Part shown: positions 33,550 through 42,088 of the stretch, piece by piece
Layout of the letters: each line of letters starts with the position of its first letter
How positions within the stretch are numbered: the stretch's first letter is position 1
NCBI GenBank assembly: GCA_018715765.1
Contig: DVKY01000038.1
Coordinates: forward strand, 3,589-67,588
DNA from: Fimivicinus intestinavium
Lineage (GTDB): Bacteria > Bacillota > Clostridia > Oscillospirales > Acutalibacteraceae
Direction: 5' to 3'
DNA: 64,000 bases
Program-made: the position numbers and the translations under genes
The notes under the pieces: generated by a model
Seen by the model: only the letters and a program-made list of their open reading frames with translations
What the model was told of the DNA's origin: nothing
Databases searched by the model: none

Positions 33550-34521
33550 ATGCCTGCTTTTTCTACGCATTATCTTTTTGCACACGAATTGATGGACAAC
33601 CTGCAGTCCGCTATGCCGGAGCTCCGTCTGGAACCAGCCGCCGTGTATTACGGAACGCAGGGGCCGGATGTTTTCTTTTTTCATCGGGTCCTGCCTACGA
33701 TGTGGGGGAAGAGCCTCAACTCTGTAGGCTCCCGCATGCACCGTGCCGATCCGAACGCGCTGTTTGACGCGATGCTCGCCTACGCGCAGAGAATGCCGGA
33801 GGATGCGGCGGAGCGGGGGGCTGCGCTCTCCTATATTTATGGCTTTTTATTGCACTATGCGCTGGATCGGATCGCCCACCCCTATGTTTATGCCACTCAA
33901 TATGATATCATTGAAAAACGGCACATTTGGTATTTAAAGGGTGTTGTACACAATCGGGTGGAATATGAGCTGGATATGCTGATGCTGCGCCGGCATTTGC
34001 AGGTGGCTTCCGCCCGTAAATTTGAAACAAAGGAAGTCCTTTCGACGGACGGCGAGCTGTTGGATGTGATGGCGGGCGTGCTATCGTTTACTGCCCGGCA
34101 GGCGCTGCATGAGCAGGTGACAATAGAGCAGGCGCGGCAGGCGTTTTGCGATACACGCACGATGCAGTCGCTTTTGACGGACCGGCATGGCTGGAAATTG
34201 CCGGTGATGGCGTTGCTCCAGTTGCCGGTCTATCCTTTCCTTGGCCCCTGCCTAACGACGATGTTGCGCCGCGCGCAGGCGGATGACCGGTGGGATTATG
34301 CCAATGATCGAAAGCGGCGCTGGGCTTACCCGGCGGATCCGGCCCGCACGAGCTGTGAGAGCTTTGAAGAACTGTTTGGCCGCGCGAAGGAGGACGCACT
34401 GCGTTTGACAGCAGCTTTTCGGGCGTCATTGGCCGGAGAGAAAGGAGCCCTCGAGCAGGCGGTCGGGCAGATTTCGTTCCTTACCGGCCTGCCTGTTGTC
34501 ACCGAGCGGCCATATCATTGA
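33550..34521 (+). CDS. Zinc-dependent phospholipase C-like protein
   Basis: 323 residues from the ATG at 33550, with AAGGAGAG upstream. The N-terminal half matches the zinc-dependent phospholipase C/S1-P1 fold family: FSTHYLFAHEL, YYGTQGPDVFFFHRV, HRADPN and YGFLLHYALDRIAHPYVY hold the Asp/His residues expected to bind zinc. There is no signal peptide, unlike secreted clostridial alpha-toxin, so it is probably cytoplasmic and may not be a toxin. Many such short homologues in Clostridia have no known substrate. Confidence 0.8.
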   Translation: MPAFSTHYLFAHELMDNLQSAMPELRLEPAAVYYGTQGPDVFFFHRVLPTMWGKSLNSVGSRMHRADPNALFDAMLAYAQRMPEDAAERGAALSYIYGFLLHYALDRIAHPYVYATQYDIIEKRHIWYLKGVVHNRVEYELDMLMLRRHLQVASARKFETKEVLSTDGELLDVMAGVLSFTARQALHEQVTIEQARQAFCDTRTMQSLLTDRHGWKLPVMALLQLPVYPFLGPCLTTMLRRAQADDRWDYANDRKRRWAYPADPARTSCESFEELFGRAKEDALRLTAAFRASLAGEKGALEQAVGQISFLTGLPVVTERPYH

Positions 34522-34543
34522 AAATAGAAAGGAAGAACGGGAA

Positions 34544-35002
34544 ATGAAACGCATTGCGAGTTTTCAAGTTGACCACACCAAGCTGCCGCGCGGGATGTAT
34601 CTCTCGCGTGAGGATGGGGATATCGACACCTATGATCTGCGTACCCGCCGCCCCAACCGGGAGCCGGTGATGGAAAACGGCGCGCTTCATACGGTGGAGC
34701 ATCTGTTTGCCACTTTTGTGCGCAATGCCGCTGATGCGGAGCAGGTGGTCTATTTTGGCCCCATGGGATGCCGCACAGGCTTTTACTTCCTGACCCGTGG
34801 GATGGATCGCAAGCGGGCAATTGAGCTGACCCGTGAGGCATTTGCTTTTATTGCGGATTATGAAGGGGAGATTCCTGGCGCTTCTGAGCGGGAATGCGGC
34901 AATTGGCGTGAGCATGATTTGGCTGGTGCAAAAATAGAAGCACAAAATATGGGAGAAATATTAAAAAATTGGACCGTAGAACAGTTAAAATACCCAGAAT
35001 AA
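34544..35002 (+). CDS. luxS: S-ribosylhomocysteine lyase
   Basis: 152 residues, normal length, with AAAGGAAG upstream. It splits S-ribosylhomocysteine into homocysteine and the precursor of autoinducer AI-2. SFQVDHTKL, the zinc ligands of HTVEHLFATF, GPMGCRTGFY with the active cysteine, and the third zinc-ligand region around ECGNWREHDL are all there. It is probably co-transcribed with the two genes before it. Confidence 0.96.
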   Translation: MKRIASFQVDHTKLPRGMYLSREDGDIDTYDLRTRRPNREPVMENGALHTVEHLFATFVRNAADAEQVVYFGPMGCRTGFYFLTRGMDRKRAIELTREAFAFIADYEGEIPGASERECGNWREHDLAGAKIEAQNMGEILKNWTVEQLKYPE

Positions 35003-35044
35003 ATCTGCTTGGCTTGTATAAAACGCCGAAAAAATGCGAAAAGC

Positions 35045-35073
35045 TTGCGCCGAATGACCCTCCTGTGTATAAT
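35045..35073 (+). promoter_or_regulatory. Promoter for the LysM-G5-M23 gene
   Basis: TTGCGC, 17 bases, TATAAT. Confidence 0.65.
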
Positions 35074-35112
35074 GGTAACTAAATTGTAACCATTTTGTAA
35101 CCGTTTTGTAGG
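35074..35112 (+). promoter_or_regulatory. Four WalR-like half-sites
   Basis: GGTAAC (35074), TGTAAC (35085), TGTAAC (35096) and TGTAGG (35107) are each followed by five bases, an exact 11-base period. The WalR (YycF) box of Bacillus is TGTWAH-N5-TGTWAH. The array directly abuts the -10 and covers the transcript start, a position that would favour repression. Confidence 0.55.
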
Positions 35113-35139
35113 ACAAAAAAGGTTGGAGGTGTCTCTGTA

Positions 35140-37101
35140 ATGTCGCTCAAGCATGCCAAGCGGGAGAAGGCAGAAGCTGCCGTGAGGGAAGATGCCGTCA
35201 AGCGGACAGAGGACAGCATGGAAGCGGCGCAGGCCGCAGCAGATAAAACAGAAATTGCACAGACCCGGGAGTTGGGAAAGGCGATGGGCGCGGCGCTGGA
35301 GTCTGCCGGCCGCCAGGTGACCTGGGTAGGTTTACAGACGCAGCGTTATGCAGCGCGGTTTTACCGCCATGTGGAGCGGTATATCCGATGGCCGTTTCAG
35401 ATGGTTCGTTTCGGCTTTCGTTTCCTTTTTGTTACGGTAGACCGCTATGCGTTCAAGGCCTATCATGAAGCGGCGGACGAGGCGAGGTATTTACACCGGG
35501 AAGTGCTTTCCGTGCGTAAATACCTGAGGCGCTGCCTGAAGAGCGCCCCGTTGTCGGTTTTTCCGGTGTTGGGGCATTATACGGCGAAAGCTTTTCGCCG
35601 GCATAAAAAGTTGTTTACCACTCTGTTCAACACGGCGTTACCTATCGGAGCGTGCGTTTTGCTCGCGGTTACGGTGGCGCACTGGGGCAGCGTAACCTTT
35701 GCGCTGGAGGTTACCTATAACGGCCAGAGCATTGGCTATGTGGAGAATGAGTCCGTCTATCTGGAAGCGGAAAAGCTGGCCCTCGGGCGGATTGTGATGG
35801 ATACGCAGCAGGCGGAAGCACCGCAGGCGGAGAATCTGGCGGCGGATGGTGGCGCGCGGGTGATGAACCTGAGCACGCGCGGCCTGGCTGCCGGAGAGGC
35901 AGAAACGGAGGAAGAGCTGATTGCAAAGCCCTCCTATAAGTTAAGCCTGGTGTCCATTGATAAGCTGACGGACGCAAATACAATGTCGGATAAGCTGATT
36001 GAATATTCGAGCACCAATATCACCAATGCGTGCGGCATTTATGTGGACGATGTTTTTGTCTGCGCGGTGAAAAACGAGACGGATGCGGTCAGTGTTTTTG
36101 ATAAGCTGCTTGATGAAGAGAAAACAACTGAAGCCAACACGATTGTCGACTTTGTAGAGGATATCAGCTATGTGCAGGGCCTCTACCCGGATAATGAGCA
36201 GACGGTGTGGGATGCGGAGCGCCTGGAGGAGAAGCTGCGCAGCAAAAAGGCGGAGGCTGTTTACTATACGGTGCAGGATGGCGATACGCCGTCTGAAATT
36301 GCACAGGCAAATGATTTGACGACCAATGAGCTGATGGCGCTTAACCCGGGCCTGACGGAAACCATCCATGTGGGGGATTCTCTGCTGATTTCCAATGAAG
36401 TGAATTTTGTGCGGGTCAAGGTAATCAAGACGGTACAGCGCACAGAGGAAATCCCGTTTGAAACAGAGGAGATCAAAACCTCCAGCATGTATCAGGGCAG
36501 GACGAAGACGGTTCGGGAAGGCGTTAACGGCGAGCGTCAGATTACAGAGCTCGTCACCTATATCGACAATATTGCGGTTAGTACAGAGCAGGTCAGCAGC
36601 AAGGTGACCAAAGAGCCTGTGACCAAAAAGGTCAACGTAGGCACCAAGAAGCGCAGCAGCTATAGCGGGAGCGCGTACAGTTCCTCTACTACGCCGGAGT
36701 ATTACGATACCGGGTCTGTCTCCACACGGCTGATGTGGCCGGCCCCGTATGCGCGGCAGGTATCGCAATCTTATGGGCACAATGGCCATAAGGGAATGGA
36801 TATCACTAGAAATGGGGCGTTAGGCAGCCCGATTGTCGCCGCGGCGAGCGGGACGGTTACCTACGCCGGTTGGGATTCCACCGGGCACGGCTACCGCGTT
36901 GTGATTAACCATGGTAATGGGCTGCAAACCTCCTACTCCCATTGCCAAAAGGGCTCGATCCGCGTGCGCGCAGGACAGTCGGTATCACAGGGGCAGCGGA
37001 TTGCCAGCATTGGTTCAACGGGCAATTCAACGGGGCCGCACCTGCATTTTGAGGTGTCGCGCAACGGGGTGCGCGTCAACCCCAGGCCGTATATTTCATA
37101 G
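35140..37101 (+). CDS. Membrane-anchored LysM-G5-M23 peptidoglycan peptidase
   Basis: 653 residues. A basic cytoplasmic segment (1-158) with coiled-coil character precedes one membrane helix (about 159-180). Outside the membrane are an acidic region to about 370, a LysM domain (about 373-418, YYTVQDGDTPSEIAQ), a G5 domain (about 425-510) and an M23 peptidase (about 531-653). The peptidase has the metal-site motifs SYGHNGHKGMDI and GPHLHFE with SHCQ between. It should cut peptide cross-links in the wall. The long N-terminal cytoplasmic part is unusual. GGAGG precedes the ATG and a terminator follows. Confidence 0.92.
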   Translation: MSLKHAKREKAEAAVREDAVKRTEDSMEAAQAAADKTEIAQTRELGKAMGAALESAGRQVTWVGLQTQRYAARFYRHVERYIRWPFQMVRFGFRFLFVTVDRYAFKAYHEAADEARYLHREVLSVRKYLRRCLKSAPLSVFPVLGHYTAKAFRRHKKLFTTLFNTALPIGACVLLAVTVAHWGSVTFALEVTYNGQSIGYVENESVYLEAEKLALGRIVMDTQQAEAPQAENLAADGGARVMNLSTRGLAAGEAETEEELIAKPSYKLSLVSIDKLTDANTMSDKLIEYSSTNITNACGIYVDDVFVCAVKNETDAVSVFDKLLDEEKTTEANTIVDFVEDISYVQGLYPDNEQTVWDAERLEEKLRSKKAEAVYYTVQDGDTPSEIAQANDLTTNELMALNPGLTETIHVGDSLLISNEVNFVRVKVIKTVQRTEEIPFETEEIKTSSMYQGRTKTVREGVNGERQITELVTYIDNIAVSTEQVSSKVTKEPVTKKVNVGTKKRSSYSGSAYSSSTTPEYYDTGSVSTRLMWPAPYARQVSQSYGHNGHKGMDITRNGALGSPIVAAASGTVTYAGWDSTGHGYRVVINHGNGLQTSYSHCQKGSIRVRAGQSVSQGQRIASIGSTGNSTGPHLHFEVSRNGVRVNPRPYIS

Positions 37102-37140
37102 TGGTTTGATGAAGCAGCGCTGTGTAAGGCAGTGCGGATA

Positions 37141-37180
37141 AAAGAGCCGCGGGCGTTTAACAGACCCGTGGCTCTTTTTT
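37141..37180 (+). terminator. Terminator after the M23 gene
   Basis: A stem of AAAGAGCCGCGGG with CCCGTGGCTCTTT (one wobble), ending in a run of T. Confidence 0.8.
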
Positions 37181-37198
37181 GCGGTCGGACGTCTTGGT

Positions 37199-37227
37199 TT
37201 GACAAGCTGCGCAAAGTGTGTTATGCT
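37199..37227 (+). promoter_or_regulatory. Promoter for the TPP-riboswitch operon
   Basis: A perfect TTGACA and TATGCT are 17 bases apart, about 20 bases before the aptamer. Confidence 0.75.
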
Positions 37228-37246
37228 AAACCCGGTCAAAACAACA

Positions 37247-37335
37247 AAAACAGGGGAGCCGCCAGCGGCTGAGAGGAAGGCGCGTCCTTCGACCCTCTAA
37301 CCTGATCTGGATCATACCAGCGTAGGGAGTTATAG
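37247..37335 (+). promoter_or_regulatory. TPP riboswitch (thi-box)
   Basis: The conserved parts are present in order: AGGGGAGCC, GGCTGAGAGG, GACCCTCTAACCTGATCTGG, ATCATACCAGCG and TAGGGAGT. A terminator stem follows at 37350. Bound thiamine pyrophosphate should therefore stop transcription of the uptake genes. Confidence 0.95.
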
Positions 37336-37349
37336 AGCCGTGTACCCAC

Positions 37350-37379
37350 TCCCGCTGTCACAGCGGGATTTTTTGTTTT
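37350..37379 (+). terminator. Expression-platform terminator of the TPP riboswitch
   Basis: Stem TCCCGCTG/CAGCGGGA with loop TCA and a long T run. Confidence 0.85.
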
Positions 37380-37429
37380 TCGACCATATAAGCCGGCCGT
37401 CCGGCCGCAAAATACAGGAGGGATTTCAA

Positions 37430-37726
37430 ATGAACGCAAGCGTAGCAATTCAGGTCCTGCCCGGCGTGCAGGGGGAAGAGGTAATCCGCATTGTCGATGA
37501 GGTGATCGCCTATATCAAATCCAGCGGTCTGAACACCTATGTGGGCCCCTTTGAAACCACGATTGAGGGCGATTACGATCAACTGATGGAAATTGTGAAG
37601 GAGTGCCAGCTCATCTGCATCCGGGCCGGCGCGCCGAGTGTGATGTCCTATGTCAAAATCAACTATAAGCCGGATGCAGACGGGGTGTGGACGATTGAGA
37701 AAAAAGTTAAAAAGCATCACGAATAA
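37430..37726 (+). CDS. YkoF/MTH1187-family thiamine-binding protein
   Basis: 98 residues, a single MTH1187/YkoF-type domain of ferredoxin-like fold (SVAIQVLPGVQGEEVIRIVDEVIAYI, LNTYVGPFETTIEGDYDQLM). Such proteins bind thiamine or its hydroxymethylpyrimidine part. GGAGGG precedes the ATG. As the first gene under a TPP riboswitch it probably works with the transporter that follows, whose frame begins inside its 3' end. Confidence 0.88.
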   Translation: MNASVAIQVLPGVQGEEVIRIVDEVIAYIKSSGLNTYVGPFETTIEGDYDQLMEIVKECQLICIRAGAPSVMSYVKINYKPDADGVWTIEKKVKKHHE

Positions 37727-38465
37727 GCTGTATTCCGCGGCGGGGATTCTCCTGCTCCTGCTGCTGTGGCAGGCGCTGTGCTCCTTTGGCGTGGTGGCAG
37801 ATTACATGCTGCCTTCGCCCTGGACGGTTTGCAAATCGTTTATTGAGTCGTTTCCCGTCCTGATGGGCCATGCGAAAACCTCGCTGCTGGAGGCGATGCT
37901 CGGCCTCTCCATTGGCGTTATGCTGGCGTTTGTGATCGCGGTGGTGATGGATCGCTTCCGTGTGATTTACCAAATGACCTATCCGCTGCTCGTGATTACG
38001 CAGGCGATCCCGGTGGTGGCCATCGCGCCGCTGCTGGTGCTGTGGCTCGGCTATGATATGACGCCGAAGGTGGTGCTGATCGTGATCGTCTGCTTCTTCC
38101 CGGTTGCCATCGGCCTGCTGGACGGGCTGCGGGCCGCCGATGAGGATCAGATGAGCCTGCTGCGCGCCATGGGAGCGAACCGGCTGCAAATCTTCTGGCA
38201 TATCAAGCTGCCGGGGGCGTTGCCCGCCTTTTTTTCCGGGCTGAAGATCTCCGTCTCGTTTTCCATTGTCGGCGCAGTGATCGCAGAATGGCTCGGTGGG
38301 CAAAGCGGGCTCGGCGTATATATGACGCTTGCGCGCAAATCCTTCGCGTATGCCGATATGTTCGCCGTGATCTTCCTGGTGGTCGCCATCAGCCTTGTGC
38401 TGATGGGGGTGACCGGCTTCCTGGAAAAAAAGCTGACGCCCTGGCGCCAGATCAAAAAGGTATGA
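37695..38465 (+). CDS. thiX: Thiamine-precursor ABC transporter permease
   Basis: About 256 residues, a SsuC/ThiX-type permease with six membrane helices. LLRAMGANRLQIFWHIKLPGALPAFFSG is the cytoplasmic EAA loop that docks the ATPase. The start is uncertain: a TTG at 37695 is chosen, and an ATG at 37650 is also in frame; neither has a good ribosome site, and translation may depend on coupling to the overlapping upstream gene. With ThiY and ThiZ it probably imports hydroxymethyl- or formylaminopyrimidine. Confidence 0.88.
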   Translation: MRKKLKSITNKLYSAAGILLLLLLWQALCSFGVVADYMLPSPWTVCKSFIESFPVLMGHAKTSLLEAMLGLSIGVMLAFVIAVVMDRFRVIYQMTYPLLVITQAIPVVAIAPLLVLWLGYDMTPKVVLIVIVCFFPVAIGLLDGLRAADEDQMSLLRAMGANRLQIFWHIKLPGALPAFFSGLKISVSFSIVGAVIAEWLGGQSGLGVYMTLARKSFAYADMFAVIFLVVAISLVLMGVTGFLEKKLTPWRQIKKV

Positions 38466-38494
38466 TTTGATTTTATCAAAAGGGGAAATGAACA

Positions 38495-39499
38495 ATGAAA
38501 TGGACAAAGCGCGCTTTGGCGCTTTTGATGGCCGCCGTCTGTGTGCTCGCCGCCTTTGCCGGCTGCGCAAGGGAGGAAGGGGATGCCGGCGGGCAGCAAA
38601 AGGCGAATATTACCGTTGTGTTGGATTGGACGCCGAACACAAACCACACGGGCCTCTACGTTGCGCTGAAGAACGGCTATTTTGCTGATAACGGCCTGGA
38701 GGTGACGATCGAGCAGCCGCCAGAGGATGGCGCGGAGGCCTTGGTTGCCTCCAATAAGGCGCAGTTCGGCATCAGCTTTCAGGAGAATGTCGCCAGCGCG
38801 CTGACGGCGGATTCCCCGCTGCCCATCACAGCGGTCGCTGCGATTATTCAGCACAATACATCCGGCATCATCTCTCTGAAAGAAAACAATATTACCTCGC
38901 CGAAGGATATGGCGGGCCACACCTATGCCTCTTGGAATACGCCTATCGAGCAGGCAATCCTGCGGGATGTCATTGAGAAGGATGGCGGCGATTTCAGCAA
39001 GGTAGAGATGATTTACAACACCGCGACGGATGTGGTGACCGCTTTGCAGACCAATATTGACACCGTTTGGATTTATTACGCATGGGATGGCATTGCAACT
39101 GAGGTGAAGGGGTTGGAGACCAACTATTTCGCCTTTAAGGATATCAACCCCGCCCTGGATTTCTACACGCCTGTGCTCATTGCGAACGATACGTTCCTCA
39201 GCGAGCATCCCGACCAGGCGAAGGCTTTCCTGAAGGCCGCACGGATGGGCTATGAATACAGCATTGAGCACCCGGAGGAGGCTGCCGGGATCCTCTGCGA
39301 ATATGCGCCGGGCACGGATGAGGCTATCGCCGTTGCCAGCCAGAAATACCTGGCCGGTCAATACAAGGCCGAGGTGGAGCGTTGGGGCGAAATCGATCAG
39401 GAGCGCTGGGATACCTTCTACGACTGGCTGTATGAAAACAAGGTGATCTCCAAGGAGATTCCCGATGGACAGGGCTTTACCAACGACTATTTGAATTGA
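38495..39499 (+). CDS. thiY: Thiamine-precursor-binding lipoprotein
   Basis: 334 residues. A lipoprotein signal ends in AGC at about residue 23. The rest is an NMT1/ThiY-type periplasmic-binding fold: VVLDWTPNTNHTGLYVALKNGYF is the hallmark start, GADEALVAS-like and FGISFQENVASA stretches follow. It captures a thiamine pyrimidine precursor for the permease. AAAGGGG precedes the ATG. The TPP riboswitch upstream supports the substrate assignment. Confidence 0.9.
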   Translation: MKWTKRALALLMAAVCVLAAFAGCAREEGDAGGQQKANITVVLDWTPNTNHTGLYVALKNGYFADNGLEVTIEQPPEDGAEALVASNKAQFGISFQENVASALTADSPLPITAVAAIIQHNTSGIISLKENNITSPKDMAGHTYASWNTPIEQAILRDVIEKDGGDFSKVEMIYNTATDVVTALQTNIDTVWIYYAWDGIATEVKGLETNYFAFKDINPALDFYTPVLIANDTFLSEHPDQAKAFLKAARMGYEYSIEHPEEAAGILCEYAPGTDEAIAVASQKYLAGQYKAEVERWGEIDQERWDTFYDWLYENKVISKEIPDGQGFTNDYLN

Positions 39500-39522
39500 G
39501 CATGGAAGGAAGAGGCGCTGAG

Positions 39523-40266
39523 ATGGACCGGCTGCGGGCAGAAGGGATTACAAAAAGCTTTGGCGGCACAACGGTGATTCAGGATGTGAGCCTGACGCTG
39601 CACGAGGATGAGCTGGTGTGCCTGCTGGGCGTCAGCGGCGTGGGGAAGAGCACGCTCTTCAACGTCCTCTCCGGCCTGCTCGCGCCGGATAGCGGCCGGG
39701 TCCTGCTCGGCGGGGAGGAGATCACCGGCCAGACGGGCCGCATCAGCTACATGCAGCAGAAGGATTTGCTGCTGCCGCACAAGCGTATTGAGGATAACAT
39801 CGCCCTGCCGCTCGTTTTAAAGGGCATGCCCCGCAGGCAGGCGCGCGCGCAGGTGCGGCAGGGGCTGGCGGAATTTGGCCTGGAGGGGACAGAGCGCAAA
39901 TACCCGGGCCAGCTTTCCGGAGGCATGCGCCAGCGTGCGGCGCTCTACAGAACTTACCTGTTTAACAGCGAGGTGGCCCTGCTGGACGAGCCCTTCAGCG
40001 CGCTGGATGCGATCACCAAATCGCAGCTGCATCTGTGGTATCTGGAGATGATGAGCCGGCTGCACATGTCGGCCATCTTCATCACGCACGATATTGATGA
40101 GGCGATTTTCCTCTCCGACCGGATCTATATCATGTCCGGTTCTCCTGGGACGATCTCGCAGGAGATCGAGGTGCGCCAGCCGCGCCCGCGTACCACGCGC
40201 TTCACCGCCTCGGAAACGTTTATGGAATATAAGCGCCAGATCCTGGATGCGTTGAAGATCCAATAA
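39523..40266 (+). CDS. thiZ: Thiamine-precursor ABC transporter ATPase
   Basis: 247 residues from the ATG at 39523, which has AGAGG seven bases upstream; a TTG at 39496 overlapping the thiY stop is a weaker option. Walker A is GVSGVGKST, the signature is LSGGMRQRAALYR, Walker B is VALLDEPFSALD and the switch histidine is in ITHDIDEA. It powers import by the ThiX/ThiY pair. Confidence 0.92.
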   Translation: MDRLRAEGITKSFGGTTVIQDVSLTLHEDELVCLLGVSGVGKSTLFNVLSGLLAPDSGRVLLGGEEITGQTGRISYMQQKDLLLPHKRIEDNIALPLVLKGMPRRQARAQVRQGLAEFGLEGTERKYPGQLSGGMRQRAALYRTYLFNSEVALLDEPFSALDAITKSQLHLWYLEMMSRLHMSAIFITHDIDEAIFLSDRIYIMSGSPGTISQEIEVRQPRPRTTRFTASETFMEYKRQILDALKIQ

Positions 40267-40294
40267 GCCGGGCAAAGACGGGTATCATCACACA

Positions 40295-40350
40295 GCCGCC
40301 GGAGGCCGCCGCTCCCGAAACGGGCAGAGCGGGCCTCCGGCGGCCCTTTT
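40295..40350 (+). terminator. Terminator after the thi operon
   Basis: A 13-base G+C stem GCCGCCGGAGGCC/GGCCTCCGGCGGC with a 24-base loop, ending CCTTTT. Confidence 0.75.
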
Positions 40351-40453
40351 GCGCGCAGAGGGCCTGTCAACGGCTTTGCTAAGCGAGGGGAGAGCTGTGG
40401 GCGGGGAAACGAGACGCTCTGCTGCCGAATGGAGGCGAGAGCACGGCCGCCCC

Positions 40454-40482
40454 TTGCCCGGCAAGGTGAATTTGAGTATAAT
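40454..40482 (+). promoter_or_regulatory. Promoter for the LytTR/GHKL genes
   Basis: TTGCCC, 17 bases, TATAAT. Confidence 0.65.
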
Positions 40483-40532
40483 AACAGTAATTTATGAGCT
40501 GCCGTATCGCAGGGCGGAGGAGGGAGGTCAAG

Positions 40533-41246
40533 ATGCGCATTGCGGTTTGTGATGACGAACCGGCCATGCTGGAGTATCTCGGCGGGCTTGTGCTCCGCTG
40601 GGGGGAGCAGCAGGGCGAGCAGGTTGCGGTGGAGCGCTTCCCGAGCGCGCAGGCGTTGTGGTTCGCTTGGGCGGAGAGCCCGCGCTTTGACCTTTTGCTG
40701 CTCGATATCCAGATGGAGGGGATGGACGGCGTGGCGCTAGCGCATAAGATACGGGAGCGGGATGAGCGGTGCGTGATCCTTTTCATCACCGGCACGGCGG
40801 AGTTTATGGCGGAGGGATACGATGTGTCCGCCATGCATTATCTGCTAAAGCCTGTGGATGAGACAAAGCTCTTCGCCTGCCTGGAGAAGGCAGCCGCCCG
40901 GCTGCGGCGCGCTCCCAGGCAGCTGCTCCTGCCCGTCAATGGGGTGCAGACGCGCTTTTGCGCGGAGGATATTTTCTATGCCGAGGCCTTCGCGCACACG
41001 GTTTGCATCCACACCGGCACCGCGCAGGCACAGGCGCAGGTCAGCATCAGCGCGCTGGAGCAATTGCTCGCGGGCGAGCCGTTTATCCGCTGCCACCGCT
41101 CTTACCTTGTGAACCTGCGGCATATCCGCCGCATCGGCAGGGAGGAGCTTTTGCTCGACGGCGGGGAGAAGCTGCCGGTCAGCCGGCGGCTGTATGCGGC
41201 GGTGAACGAAGCGTTTATCCGGTTTTTTAAAGGGGAAGAAGCATGA
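40533..41246 (+). CDS. LytTR-family response regulator
   Basis: 237 residues from an ATG with GGAGG upstream. The receiver domain (1-120) has the acidic DDE pocket, the phospho-acceptor in LLLLDIQMEG and the late Lys in LKPVD. The C-terminal LytTR DNA-binding domain (about 135-235) has RFCAEDIFYAEAFAHTVCIHT and FIRCHRSYLVNLRHI. Such regulators often control peptide signalling, exporters or surface proteins. Its stop overlaps the kinase start by four bases. Confidence 0.92.
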   Translation: MRIAVCDDEPAMLEYLGGLVLRWGEQQGEQVAVERFPSAQALWFAWAESPRFDLLLLDIQMEGMDGVALAHKIRERDERCVILFITGTAEFMAEGYDVSAMHYLLKPVDETKLFACLEKAAARLRRAPRQLLLPVNGVQTRFCAEDIFYAEAFAHTVCIHTGTAQAQAQVSISALEQLLAGEPFIRCHRSYLVNLRHIRRIGREELLLDGGEKLPVSRRLYAAVNEAFIRFFKGEEA

Positions 41247-41980
41247 AAAACGGGCTTTTGATCGCGGGCGCGGTGGTACTGTTGCTCCTGCTGGCGGCGG
41301 GGCTGGCGCTTCTGGTGCGGCGGCTGATCAACCGCAGCGCGGAGAAGCGCGTCGCAGCCTACCAGAACGAGCTGATGGAGCGGCACTACCATGAGGTGGA
41401 GAATATGTACCGCCAGATGCGTGGCTGGCGGCATGATTACCATAACCATATCCAGACGATGAAGGCATACCTCGCCATGGGGCAGGCGGACCGGCTGGAG
41501 GGCTACCTCGCCTCTCTTGACCAGGATTTGAACCGGGTTGACACGGTGGTGAAAACCGGCAATGTGATGGTGGATGCGATTTTAAACAGCAAGCTCTCCA
41601 TGGCGCAAGCCAAGGGCATCGCCGTGAACGCAAAGGCGGCGGTGCCGCCGGAGCTCTCGGTAGCGGAAACGGATTTGTGCGTGATCCTCGGCAACCTTCT
41701 GGATAACGCCATGGAGGCCTGCATGAAGCAGGCAGAGCAGGAGGAGCGCTTCCTCCGTGTTTATATCGGGCGCTTTAAGGGCCAGTTTTATCTCTCTGTG
41801 AGCAACTCTGTGGGCGGGCAGCTGCAAAAACGCGGCGGCGTGTATCAGAGCACGAAATCCGGCAGCCATGGCTTTGGCCTCAGGCGCGTGGATGCGCTCA
41901 TTGAAAAATACGGCGGCTACCTCAACCGGCAGGATGAGGGCGATGTGTTTGCCACAGAAGTGATGCTGCCGCTGGAATAG
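41243..41980 (+). CDS. GHKL sensor histidine kinase with a single membrane helix
   Basis: 245 residues. One membrane helix (about 4-28) is followed by a short coiled coil, the phosphorylated histidine in GWRHDYHNHIQTMKAYLA (the H box of the LytTR-partner class) and an ATPase domain with NLLDNAMEAC and SGSHGFGLRRV. Most partners of LytTR regulators have five or six helices as an input domain; this one has none, so its signal is unclear. A terminator separates it from the ABC exporter. Confidence 0.88.
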   Translation: MKNGLLIAGAVVLLLLLAAGLALLVRRLINRSAEKRVAAYQNELMERHYHEVENMYRQMRGWRHDYHNHIQTMKAYLAMGQADRLEGYLASLDQDLNRVDTVVKTGNVMVDAILNSKLSMAQAKGIAVNAKAAVPPELSVAETDLCVILGNLLDNAMEACMKQAEQEERFLRVYIGRFKGQFYLSVSNSVGGQLQKRGGVYQSTKSGSHGFGLRRVDALIEKYGGYLNRQDEGDVFATEVMLPLE

Positions 41981-42010
41981 CTGGGAGATCCCAAACCATT
42001 CGTGCATCCA

Positions 42011-42044
42011 AACGGGCCGTTCATGCAGGAACGGCCCGTTTTTT
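42011..42044 (+). terminator. Terminator after the two-component genes
   Basis: A 12-base stem AACGGGCCGTTC/GAACGGCCCGTT with a six-base loop and a T run. Confidence 0.85.
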
Positions 42045-42088
42045 GCAAAAGCGTGGTACGATAGCAGCAAAGGAAAGGAGGGCTTCTC

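Noticed and set aside
33550..34521. Secreted alpha-toxin-like phospholipase C
   Set aside because: The fold motifs are there, but there is no signal peptide or C-terminal membrane-binding domain, so calling it a toxin is not supported.
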